A stretch of 64,000 bases of DNA, taken from NCBI GenBank assembly GCA_900045905.1, contig FCNS01000037.1, positions 1 through 64,000 of the forward strand, given 5' to 3'. Source of the stretch: Clostridiales bacterium CHKCI001. Its GTDB lineage: Bacteria; Bacillota; Clostridia; Lachnospirales; Lachnospiraceae. The position numbers were made by a program, and so were the translations under genes. The notes under the pieces were generated by a model, which saw nothing but the letters and a program-made list of their open reading frames with translations, searched no databases and had not been told where the DNA came from. Within the stretch, counting starts at the first letter, position 1; each line of letters begins with the position of its first letter. Positions 35,508-43,518 of the stretch are shown one piece after another.

Positions 35508-36502
35508 TCTTCGTTCTCCTCCTTCGCCAAACGGTTCACACAGTTTGAATAGGAAATATATTCTGGACAGACATCATCACAACGTCCACAGCCAACACAC
35601 ATTGGATATCCAAACCGTTTTTCAAAATCATAAATCTTATGCATTACTTTAAAGCGCATTCGATCGCTCTGCTTTTGTCTAAAACCATGTCCTCCTGCCA
35701 TTTCTGTATACCCATCTACCTGACAAGATGCCCAGACTCTTCTGCGCTCTCCTACCTTTGGATTGTCTTTATAAAAAATATCCTGCATCGTAAAACAGGT
35801 ACAAGTTGGACAGACAAAATTACAACGTCCACAACCAATGCATCGTTCTCCATATTCCTTCCAAATTTCCTTTGTAAAGCTTTGATTTGATAATTGCTTT
35901 GGAAGTGTCACTTTTTCCTTATTTTCCGTTACAAAATCAGGAATTATTTCTGTAACTTTCTTTTCACTTACAAATGCTTCTAATTCTTTGCATTTGGTAT
36001 CCACATATACCGTATCTCCACTTAATTTCAAATAGGCATCATACTGATCCGTCTGGTTTGTTCCCATACTGACACAAAATCCTGAATCACAAGTTGTTTC
36101 ACAACCCATTAAAATAAATTTCGCTTTTTCTCTAGTTCTAGCATAGTAAAAGTCTTCAAATCCATTTCTTAAATAAATTTCATCCAAGCGTTTTACTGCA
36201 TGCAAATCACAAGAACGCAAAAAGATTAACCTATCTTTTTCCATTCCCTTTGGAACAGTTGTCTGATCTTCTGTAAAATAAAACAATGTCTCATTAATTG
36301 GAAGCAATGCTTCTTTAAAAGAATAATCCGATTTTTTATCCCATACAATTTCATCCAGTGAAGTAACTTTTCCATATCGGATGATATCGGTATCAGAGAA
36401 ACATCCCTCCCCTTCCATCAATTTTGGTGCAACGACTTCATACTGCTTCACCCATTCAGAAAACATTACATCCGCTTCTGCTCTTGATAACTGGTATCCC
36501 AT
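35504..36502 (-). CDS. asrA: Sulfite reductase subunit A-like ferredoxin protein
   Basis: 332 residues. Two [4Fe-4S] sites near the C-terminus (CIGCGRCNFVCPTC and CVGCGRCDDVCPEY) and an N-terminal domain typical of AsrA/HydB-like electron-transfer subunits. It is the first gene of the reductase operon and has two palindromic sites in its 190-bp upstream region, one a near-ideal Crp-family operator. Confidence 0.91.
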   Translation of the reverse strand: MGYQLSRAEADVMFSEWVKQYEVVAPKLMEGEGCFSDTDIIRYGKVTSLDEIVWDKKSDYSFKEALLPINETLFYFTEDQTTVPKGMEKDRLIFLRSCDLHAVKRLDEIYLRNGFEDFYYARTREKAKFILMGCETTCDSGFCVSMGTNQTDQYDAYLKLSGDTVYVDTKCKELEAFVSEKKVTEIIPDFVTENKEKVTLPKQLSNQSFTKEIWKEYGERCIGCGRCNFVCPTCTCFTMQDIFYKDNPKVGERRRVWASCQVDGYTEMAGGHGFRQKQSDRMRFKVMHKIYDFEKRFGYPMCVGCGRCDDVCPEYISYSNCVNRLAKEENEE

Positions 36503-36539
36503 AAAAACTCCTTTCTTAAACAGTAAAATCTATTTATCG

Positions 36540-36557
36540 TTGATAATATTTTATCAA
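36540..36557 (-). promoter_or_regulatory. Palindrome upstream of asrA
   Basis: TTGATAA-TATT-TTATCAA, a perfect dyad. It resembles an FNR box but with a wider spacer (TTGAT-N8-ATCAA). Confidence 0.4.
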
Positions 36558-36569
36558 TGATTGAAAAAA

Positions 36570-36595
36570 AATTCTGTGATATTCATCACAGAATT
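36570..36595 (-). promoter_or_regulatory. Crp/Fnr-family operator upstream of asrA
   Basis: A perfect inverted repeat with 11-base arms and a four-base centre; its core TGTGATATTCATCACA fits TGTGA-N6-TCACA exactly. It lies between asrA and the Crp-family gene encoded next upstream, the natural candidate to bind it. Confidence 0.65.
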
Positions 36596-36695
36596 CCATC
36601 CAAAATTTATTTCATTTTTTATTTAAATTTACCATTTTTTCCGTAATATCCCTTAGCTTCACTAAGTAGAATTCCTATAATATAACTATGAATTT

Positions 36696-37382
36696 TTATT
36701 TTTTATGGAAAAACTTTAACAAGTCCTGCTGATCCATAATATAAAAAGTTTTTCCTTCTATTCTAATCAGACCTTGATCGACGAGATGTTTCATATTTCG
36801 TGAAACAGTTTCTCGTTTGGAACCTACCATATCTGCAAAAAATGTAATGGACAGATCAAATGGAATTTTTACCCCCTTTTTCGTTGGCACACCATAATCT
36901 CTCGCCAGTTTCCATAACTTCGCTGCAATTTGCTGTTCCAAACGCACGGAACTGCTTGTATTTTTCATCTGATGATAAAGTCTTCGAATTTTGGACGCCA
37001 TCGATTCCATAACTGCCTGGGCTAAAACAGCATCTTGTCCCATAAGGTATTTCATCGTTTTCACAGAAATCCGAAGTATCTGTGTTTGCGTCAATGCAAT
37101 TGCAGAAATAGAAGAAGGCTGCCCATCCACAATCGTTTCATTTAACATTTCTCCATCTGTGCATAAAAAAATAACTCGGTTCTCATTATGATGATTTAAT
37201 TTACATAAATATACTACTCCAGTTACAACAAAGTAAAAATAGCTGATTGGAGACTGCTCTTGAAAAATACTCGCATTTTTCTTATATGTATGCAACTGGA
37301 GATTCGATCTTAGTACCAATTCCGTGGATTTTTGTACGTCTGCCAATACTTTTACTCGCTGCATTGCTTGTCGAATATCCAT
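36696..37382 (-). CDS. Crp/Fnr-family transcription regulator
   Basis: 228 residues from ATG 37382, which follows AGGAGAAGAGGCT; the longer frame has no ribosome site. An N-terminal cyclic-nucleotide-binding-like fold (FYFVVTGVVYLCKLNH) and a C-terminal helix-turn-helix (FADMVGSKRETVSRNMKHLVDQGLI). There are no N-terminal cysteines for an FNR iron-sulfur cluster, so it may bind a small ligand or sense redox in another way. It is encoded directly upstream of the reductase operon and probably controls it. Confidence 0.88.
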   Translation of the reverse strand: MDIRQAMQRVKVLADVQKSTELVLRSNLQLHTYKKNASIFQEQSPISYFYFVVTGVVYLCKLNHHNENRVIFLCTDGEMLNETIVDGQPSSISAIALTQTQILRISVKTMKYLMGQDAVLAQAVMESMASKIRRLYHQMKNTSSSVRLEQQIAAKLWKLARDYGVPTKKGVKIPFDLSITFFADMVGSKRETVSRNMKHLVDQGLIRIEGKTFYIMDQQDLLKFFHKK

Positions 37383-37496
37383 AGCCTCTTCTCCTATCCA
37401 TCCTATTTTCTTATCATTCTTATTAACCAGCATAGCGATATCCCAGATTTTTGTCAAGGTTTCCCCTCTGTTTTATTATAAAAGATAAATTATTTT

Positions 37497-37514
37497 TAAT
37501 CGTCATAGCGATTA
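37497..37514 (+). promoter_or_regulatory. Dyad upstream of alpha-galactosidase
   Basis: TAATCG-TCATAG-CGATTA, perfect 6-6-6 symmetry, about 60 bp before the -10 box of the galactosidase gene. A possible operator for either divergent gene. Confidence 0.35.
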
Positions 37515-37570
37515 GTTTACATTTGCTCTGTTTTTCGTCTCATTATAACAAATCTATTTCCGATAAATTG

Positions 37571-37579
37571 TGGTATAAT
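37571..37579 (+). promoter_or_regulatory. Extended -10 promoter for alpha-galactosidase
   Basis: TGGTATAAT matches the extended -10 consensus (TGnTATAAT); the -35 region is poor, as is usual for this class. The ribosome site AGGAAGGA and ATG 37618 follow. Confidence 0.55.
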
Positions 37580-37617
37580 AAATAAAACATAACAAATCAG
37601 GAAGGAATCAGCTAAAT

Positions 37618-39804
37618 ATGTCAATTAAGTTTAACCAAACAACCAAATCGATTACGTTACATACAAAACATACTTCTTACCAAATGAAGATCGGGAATCT
37701 TGACTATTTACTGCATCTTTACTATGGCCCAACAATTCGTGACGCCGATATGGGATATCAAATTATGCAGTATGACAGAGGATTTTCGGGGAATCCTTAT
37801 GAATCCAGAAATGCACGAACCTTTTCCTTGGATGCACAGCCACAAGAATTCACCACGCAACAACAAGGCGATTTTCGTACTACTAGTATTGAAGTAGTCA
37901 ACGGAGACGGCAGCTATTCTTATAATGGAAAAGCTGTGGATTTTAAAATTACAAAGGGAAAATACCAACTCGATACCCTTCCTTGCGTGTTTGCCAACGA
38001 TGAGGATACCGTGGATACGTTGGAAGTTACGTTATTGGATACTATAAGTAACGTTCAAATTATATTACTTTACAGTGTATTTGAAGAAGCAGACATTATT
38101 ACACGTGCGGTAAAAGTAAAAAATTTAGGAGAGAAATCCATTCACTTAAAAAAAATCATGTCCGTCTGCCTCGATTTCTTAAATGGAGCTAATTTTGATT
38201 TAGTAAGTTTGCCAGGACGTTACGGTCAGGAACGCCAAGTAGAACGCCAGAAAATGACTCATCACATCCATACAATTGGAAGTGTACGTGGTTCTTCCAG
38301 CCACCAACAAAATCCATTCGTTATTTTATGTGACAGAAATGCGACAGAAGATTATGGAAACTGCTACGGATTTTCTTTGATGTACAGCGGTAATTTCCTT
38401 ACCGAAGTAGAATTGGATCAATACGATCAACTTCGCCTCGTTATGGGAATTCACCCAAAACAGTTCGTGTATGAAGTAAAACCACAGGAAGTATTTGAAG
38501 GACCAGAAGTTGTAATGGCATTTACCGAATATGGTTTCACAGGATTATCCCATTTATATCATGACTTTTATCGTTCTAATTTATGCAAGAGTAAGTTTGT
38601 AAAAGATGTACAGCGTCCAGTTCTAATCAATAGCTGGGAAGCCGCATTTATGGACTTTGATGATGTAAAATTAGTGAATATTGCAAAAGCTGCGAAAAAA
38701 ATGGGCGTAGATTTACTCGTAATGGACGATGGATGGTTCGGAAAACGAGACGACGATAACAGCGGACTTGGCGATTGGGTCGTAAATGAAAAGAAGATCA
38801 AATGCGGACTTCATAAATTAGTTGAACAAATCAACGACCTTGACATGAAGTTTGGGATCTGGTTTGAACCAGAAATGGTTTCCGAAGACAGTGATTTATA
38901 CCGTGCTCATCCAGAATGGGCAATGCAAATTCCAGGTCGCCACGCTGTCCGCAGCCGTAACCAAATGGCTTTGGATATGTCTCGGAAAGATGTACAAGAC
39001 TATTTAATCGAAAAAGTAAACGCCATTTTAGACAATGCAAATATCTTCTATGTAAAATGGGATATTAACCGCTCTCTTGCCGATATTTGGTCCAATAACT
39101 TGCCAGCCGATAAACAAGGAGAAGTATACCATCGTTATATTCTCGGATTATACCGTGTTATGGACGCCATTATTAAAACCCATCCAGATATTTTATTTGA
39201 AGGATGCAGCGGGGGAGGTGGACGTTATGATGCAGCAATGCTGCATTACTATCCACAATACTGGGTTAGTGACAACAATCATCCAATTGACCGCTTAAAA
39301 CTTCATTATGGTACTTCGTTTGTTTATCCAATTTCCAGCATGGGAGCACATATTTCGGATAGCGGACGCCTCGTACCTCTTAAAACAAAGGCAGTCGTTG
39401 CAATGTGCGGAACATTCGGATATGAACTTGATGCAACCCATCTTTCTGAAGAAGAACAAAAACTTTGCAAAGAACAAAGCGAATTGTTCCGAAAATATTA
39501 TCACATTATCTTCGATGGCGATTATTATCGCCTAACCAATCCATTTGAAATTGGAAACATGACTGCATGGCAGCATGTAACGAAAGATAAGAGTGAATCC
39601 TTATTAAGTGTTGTCGTTACAAACCTTACTTGCAATGGACCACAGGAATACATTCATGCCAAGGGATTGGAACCAAACGCAATGTACACAATCAACGACA
39701 GCAAAGAAGCTTATTCTGGCTCCGCATTAATGAATGCAGGAATTCCAATTAATCGAGAAGTTCCAGAATATACTGCATTCCAATTCCATTTACAAAAACA
39801 ATAA
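37618..39804 (+). CDS. Alpha-galactosidase, GH36
   Basis: 728 residues, the GH36 length. It removes alpha-1,6-linked galactose from raffinose-type sugars and galactomannans. The nucleophile is the Asp of YVKWDINRSLADI, and the acid/base is the Asp of YWVSDNNHPIDRL; LVMDDGWFGKRDDDNSGLGDW and FEGCSGGGGRYDAAM are substrate-pocket motifs. No signal peptide, so it is intracellular. No transporter or other sugar gene is adjacent. Confidence 0.94.
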   Translation: MSIKFNQTTKSITLHTKHTSYQMKIGNLDYLLHLYYGPTIRDADMGYQIMQYDRGFSGNPYESRNARTFSLDAQPQEFTTQQQGDFRTTSIEVVNGDGSYSYNGKAVDFKITKGKYQLDTLPCVFANDEDTVDTLEVTLLDTISNVQIILLYSVFEEADIITRAVKVKNLGEKSIHLKKIMSVCLDFLNGANFDLVSLPGRYGQERQVERQKMTHHIHTIGSVRGSSSHQQNPFVILCDRNATEDYGNCYGFSLMYSGNFLTEVELDQYDQLRLVMGIHPKQFVYEVKPQEVFEGPEVVMAFTEYGFTGLSHLYHDFYRSNLCKSKFVKDVQRPVLINSWEAAFMDFDDVKLVNIAKAAKKMGVDLLVMDDGWFGKRDDDNSGLGDWVVNEKKIKCGLHKLVEQINDLDMKFGIWFEPEMVSEDSDLYRAHPEWAMQIPGRHAVRSRNQMALDMSRKDVQDYLIEKVNAILDNANIFYVKWDINRSLADIWSNNLPADKQGEVYHRYILGLYRVMDAIIKTHPDILFEGCSGGGGRYDAAMLHYYPQYWVSDNNHPIDRLKLHYGTSFVYPISSMGAHISDSGRLVPLKTKAVVAMCGTFGYELDATHLSEEEQKLCKEQSELFRKYYHIIFDGDYYRLTNPFEIGNMTAWQHVTKDKSESLLSVVVTNLTCNGPQEYIHAKGLEPNAMYTINDSKEAYSGSALMNAGIPINREVPEYTAFQFHLQKQ

Positions 39805-39834
39805 CCAAAAGGCCATATAAAATCTCTTCTCTAT

Positions 39835-39899
39835 AAAAAGTTAGGGAATGTATTGCAAATTATTAAATGAAACGATAACTTGCTACATTCCCTACTTTT
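39835..39899. terminator. Terminator hairpin between galactosidase and phosphoesterase genes
   Basis: TAGGGAATGTA (39842-39852) pairs with TACATTCCCTA (39884-39894), extended by AAAAG/CTTTT. It serves the convergent genes. Confidence 0.7.
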
Positions 39900-39933
39900 G
39901 GATATCTATTTCCCAATACACCTCGATTTATTC

Positions 39934-40635
39934 TTACTCATTGATTCGGTTTACTTCCATTTTATTATAGATGCCTTCTGCATTTACCCCAGGATGGGTA
40001 ACCGCAATTCGACAAACTGTTTCAACTAGTTCTGCCTGCAACGACAGTTCTTTTGCAATCTGGTTGATTTGTTTTCCTTTTTGCATGGAAGTTAGAATTT
40101 TTTGAATCATAGCAATAGATAAACTATTTTCTTTCGATAACTTTCGAGCATCTTCTTCTTCAGAACCAAACGTTATCTTTTCAACCTCATAACTTCCATT
40201 TTGAATTGTCATAACTGCCATAGTCAAATCCCCGTAAAATCTTCTCCTCCCACAGCTTCCAGGGTTTAACCAAAGCACTCCATCCTTTTTTTCATAGAAA
40301 TATTTATGGGAATGTCCAAATACAATCACATCTACCTTTGGACGCGGATATGGAACTTTCTTCCTATTATGAATTAAAAAAAATTTCACTCCTCCAATTG
40401 AAAATGGATAGGTGTCCAAATAGCTTGATGCCCATTCTCCGTCACAATTGCCACGAACCGCATAAAGTTTTCCAATCGGCGTTAACTCACTTACAATAAA
40501 TGATCGATCCATATCTCCAGCATGAATAATATGAGAACATGTCCTTAAAACTTCCTTCACATCTTCCCTTAATACTCCATGCGTATCCGAAATAATACCA
40601 ACTCGAATTGGAACCGATGATTCTTCTGTTTTCAA
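39934..40635 (-). CDS. YfcE/MJ0936-type metallophosphoesterase with extra C-terminal domain
   Basis: 233 residues. The first 160 are a calcineurin-like phosphodiesterase: VGIISDTHGVL, IIHAGDMD, VRGNCDGE and VFGHSHKYF give the two-metal site. The last 70 residues (AMIQKILTSMQKGKQINQIAKELSLQAELVETVCRIAVTHPG) look like a helix-turn-helix-type extension not found in the basic family. Cytoplasmic; substrate unknown. It is the last gene of a three-gene run with the acetyltransferase and methyltransferase. Confidence 0.83.
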   Translation of the reverse strand: MKTEESSVPIRVGIISDTHGVLREDVKEVLRTCSHIIHAGDMDRSFIVSELTPIGKLYAVRGNCDGEWASSYLDTYPFSIGGVKFFLIHNRKKVPYPRPKVDVIVFGHSHKYFYEKKDGVLWLNPGSCGRRRFYGDLTMAVMTIQNGSYEVEKITFGSEEEDARKLSKENSLSIAMIQKILTSMQKGKQINQIAKELSLQAELVETVCRIAVTHPGVNAEGIYNKMEVNRINE

Positions 40636-40639
40636 TTTC

Positions 40640-41155
40640 TCACCTCACAGTCTCCAAAATCTTTGCCATATAATACTCATCTACATAAGATTCATTCACA
40701 AACATAGATTTTTTCTTGATCCCCTCCACAACAAAGCCATTTTTCTCATACAATTGTTTTGCTGAAGTATTGGAACACATCACTGTTAATTCTAATCTTA
40801 CTAGTTGTTGTTCCTTCGCCCACTTCTCTAACCGTTTAAAAAATTCGGTGCCGATTCCTCTTCCTCGATAGCGTTCCCGTATTCCTATAACAATATATGC
40901 CCTATGAGAAACTCGATTTAACCTACCTCTTTCCGCCATAATATATCCAACAATTTCCTGATCCACTTCTGCAATCAATAAAAAATCGGTTCCATTAATA
41001 GAACTCTCAATCATCCGCTTTAAACCTTCCGTCGGTTTTCCTCTTTTCTCCCGTTCTCCAGGCTCGTACAGCATAAACTGCGTTTCCTTATCCAACTGAT
41101 TCAGCATATTCCAAAACGCTTCTATTTCATCTATCCGTAAATTTCTAATTTGCAT
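40640..41155 (-). CDS. GNAT acetyltransferase
   Basis: 171 residues. Acetyl-CoA binding is shown by IGIRERYRGRGIGTEFFKRL (motif A), followed by LELTVMCSNTSAKQLYEKNGF (motif B). It may act on ribosomal proteins, amines or amino acids; the substrate is unknown. Spaced 4 bp from the downstream phosphoesterase. Confidence 0.86.
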   Translation of the reverse strand: MQIRNLRIDEIEAFWNMLNQLDKETQFMLYEPGEREKRGKPTEGLKRMIESSINGTDFLLIAEVDQEIVGYIMAERGRLNRVSHRAYIVIGIRERYRGRGIGTEFFKRLEKWAKEQQLVRLELTVMCSNTSAKQLYEKNGFVVEGIKKKSMFVNESYVDEYYMAKILETVR

Positions 41156-41173
41156 CCTCTAACTCTTCCTTAA

Positions 41174-41926
41174 CTAAAAACACTTTTCTGACTTTGTTGC
41201 CAAAAAAGAAGGAATTCCATATTCATGTAATTTTCCAACACCATTGGTATCCTCATATAAGTCTCTCAAAAGAAATCCAGCCTCCAACTGTCCCCCAATT
41301 TGTTCTTCCAATGTGTGAGAAAATTGGATTCCATCATTCTTGATCTGAAGCTGCTGCATTTGATCTGAATTTAATAACGGATTAAAAGGCAATTTATTTA
41401 CCACCTGACTTTCTGTATCATCCAAAATATAATTCAATCCGTTATCCAATCCAGAAAGCAAAATACCGCCTCGCTTCAAAACCCGATAACATTCTTTAAA
41501 CAATGGCTTGACTTCTTCAATATAACAATTGGAAACTGGATGGAAAATCAGATCAAACCTCCCATCTTCAAAAGGCAGCGGTTTTGACATATCCGCTTTT
41601 ATTATTTCAACATGATACCCTTCCCTTCTCGCAACCATTGCCTCACTTTCCAACTGCTTATCCGAATAATCTAAAACCGTACATTCTGCACCCAACGCAG
41701 CAAAAATTGGAATTTGCTGACCGCCACCACTTGCTAATCCTAGTACCTTCTTACCTTGCAAATCTCCAAACCACTCATGTGGAACTTTCTTCGTTGGCGT
41801 CAGCAAAACATCCCAATCCCCTCTCTTTGCCTTCTCAAATACTTCATGAGAAATCGGAATTCCCCATTCCCATCCTTCCTCAATCCATTGATCAATCACC
41901 TTCGCATTAATCTGTTGATATTCCAT
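41174..41926 (-). CDS. SAM-dependent methyltransferase (class I)
   Basis: 250 residues from ATG 41926, which follows GGAGGAAAAGAAC. Motif I is KVLGLASGGGQQIPIFAALGA, then CTVLDYSDKQLE and RFDLIFHPVSNCYIEEV. These are small-molecule methyltransferase features; the substrate is not known. It is the first gene of the small operon and lies next to the CRISPR array. Confidence 0.85.
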   Translation of the reverse strand: MEYQQINAKVIDQWIEEGWEWGIPISHEVFEKAKRGDWDVLLTPTKKVPHEWFGDLQGKKVLGLASGGGQQIPIFAALGAECTVLDYSDKQLESEAMVARREGYHVEIIKADMSKPLPFEDGRFDLIFHPVSNCYIEEVKPLFKECYRVLKRGGILLSGLDNGLNYILDDTESQVVNKLPFNPLLNSDQMQQLQIKNDGIQFSHTLEEQIGGQLEAGFLLRDLYEDTNGVGKLHEYGIPSFLATKSEKCF

Positions 41927-41980
41927 GTTCTTTTCCTCCATAATTAATCCCCCTCATATAACCAAAACCAATTAGTTCAA

Positions 41981-42231
41981 AACGATATACCCTTAACGGG
42001 CTTTTTTTATTTTCACACGACAAGATTTTGTCGTATGCGAAAAGGAAGATGTGTCAATGCCCTTTACGGGCGTTTTTTATTTTCACGTTATTAAAAAAAT
42101 TAGGCTATGACCTAGAGTATGTGTGTCAATGCCCTTTACGGGCGTTTTTTATTTTCACCAAACAATGCTTTAGATTCTGCTCTTGGCAGATTACTGTGTC
42201 AATGCCCTTTACGGGCGTTTTTTATTTTCAC
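41981..42231 (-). CRISPR. CRISPR array, four repeats and three spacers
   Basis: 36-bp repeats at 41981-42016 (degenerate), 42051-42086, 42123-42158 and 42196-42231; the last three are identical. Spacers are 34, 36 and 37 bp. With the leader on the right, the array is transcribed leftward. The minus-strand repeat begins GTGAAAATAAAAAAC, has a GCCC-GTAAA-GGGC stem and ends ATTGACAC, a normal type III crRNA 5' handle. The degenerate repeat is at the leader-distal end, as expected. A very short array, next to cas6. Confidence 0.93.
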
Positions 42232-42455
42232 CCTTCCTTTCTAGAAGCCTTTATTTATAAGGGGTTTAGAGCCTGTTTTTGCAGGTATTTGCCAGAATAT
42301 TCTGAATACAGGCATTTTTTGTATTTTTTCTGGGTTTTTTAAACGAGATGATTATATCATTTAGTTATATTAAATATAACATCTAATTCCAGTTAGAAAT
42401 TCTTCTTTTTTATTATACTAAATTTTCTTCATTGATACAACCATAATTCGCAACA
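42232..42455 (-). promoter_or_regulatory. CRISPR leader, left copy
   Basis: 224 bp abutting the first repeat and about 95% identical to 52937-53160. A minus-strand promoter, TTGTAT (complement of 42435-42440), 17 bp, TATAAT (complement of 42412-42417), is kept in both copies. A second TATAAT-like box lies nearer the array. Confidence 0.8.
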
Positions 42456-42531
42456 GACATTTCAAAACGCAACGTTGTCTTTCTTATGTACTTTTAAACC
42501 CTATTGCAATTTTTACTGTAATAATTATACT

Positions 42532-43476
42532 CTATACCATTTCATATACCCCAAATCCAAAACGAGAATTTTTTCCTACTTGTGTTATCTCCCCTGCTAT
42601 GAGAAGCTGCTGTATCTCTGGCGTAAGCCCTTTTAGTTGCACTTCTCCGCAAATTCCTTTCAGATACATCTTTTCGTTTTTTACAGTAGAATATCTTGGT
42701 ACAAATACTACTTTCGTTTTTTGTTTTGTTACCATACATGGACTCATATCAATCTCAGGTTTTTCTATTTCTATTCCCTCAAAAAGATTAAGCATATAAA
42801 CTCTTCTTGCAACTGCCTCAGCAAATGCTTGCTGGTCAAAATCGTCTAATATACTTCCCATATACTTAATGCTACATGCAGATAATAATTTAAGTTTTCC
42901 TTTCATTGCTTCTTTCATTCTCTGTTTGATATAATCTTCTAGCGTTTCAATGAGAATTCGAGATTTTAAAAGACCTGTTTCTTTTAGTATTTGTTCATAA
43001 TTTCGATTTTGAATTTTTATTATATGAAATGAAATATGCTCTTTGCCAAGACCAACCTGACCTAATCCATGAATAGCATTAATAATTGGTGACAAAAATG
43101 CAATTGTTTCTCCAAATAATGTTATTGTAAAGGTTATTGTTTCCCCTTGTTGAACGTCTTCTTTTTGATTTAAACAAGCCAACGTAAATCCCATACTTTC
43201 TGTATCCGTAACAAACTCTGGCTTTTTCTTATATTTAGCATACAAGATATTTCTTACAATACATCTTCCTTCCATAATACACTTTGAACAAACCGCTTTT
43301 TCTTTCAAACAATATTGTTGCAACAATATCTGTCCCATCCCACCTCTAATAGCAGAAGCCTTCTGTTTTGGCAATCTTCCACTTTTTTCTAATTGAATGG
43401 TCAGAAACAATTTCGTAAATACCGCTTGATACATACTAAATCTCATCCTTTCCATGCTGGTGTGAAAATTATTCAC
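42532..43476 (-). CDS. cas6: Cas6 pre-crRNA endoribonuclease
   Basis: 314 residues in the longest frame, which would begin at a GTG (43474-43476) inside a hairpin. ATG at 43446 or 43434 better fits the family start (MRFSMYQAVFTKLFLTIQ). A RAMP fold with SAIRGGMGQILLQQ, a four-cysteine group (C-x6-C-x2-C-x5-C at about residues 56-72) typical of the Cas6 subgroup with a zinc-like site, and the C-terminal glycine loop GKNSRFGFGVYEM. It would cut the repeat RNA to release crRNAs for the III-D complex. It is the last gene of the cas operon, 76 bp from the leader. Confidence 0.87.
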   Translation of the reverse strand: MNNFHTSMERMRFSMYQAVFTKLFLTIQLEKSGRLPKQKASAIRGGMGQILLQQYCLKEKAVCSKCIMEGRCIVRNILYAKYKKKPEFVTDTESMGFTLACLNQKEDVQQGETITFTITLFGETIAFLSPIINAIHGLGQVGLGKEHISFHIIKIQNRNYEQILKETGLLKSRILIETLEDYIKQRMKEAMKGKLKLLSACSIKYMGSILDDFDQQAFAEAVARRVYMLNLFEGIEIEKPEIDMSPCMVTKQKTKVVFVPRYSTVKNEKMYLKGICGEVQLKGLTPEIQQLLIAGEITQVGKNSRFGFGVYEMV

Positions 43477-43481
43477 ACCAG
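43457..43481 (-). promoter_or_regulatory. Hairpin over the cas6 start region
   Basis: CTGGTGTGAA (43457-43466) pairs perfectly with TTCACACCAG (43472-43481). It covers the GTG start of the longest cas6 frame and could limit or regulate translation. Confidence 0.5.
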
Positions 43482-43518
43482 CGCACCACTCTAATCATAT
43501 AAAACTAGAGTTTTTTAT

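Noticed and set aside
42028-42342. 104-codon open frame with repeated CPLRAFFIFT units
   Set aside because: It is the CRISPR repeats read as codons, not a gene.
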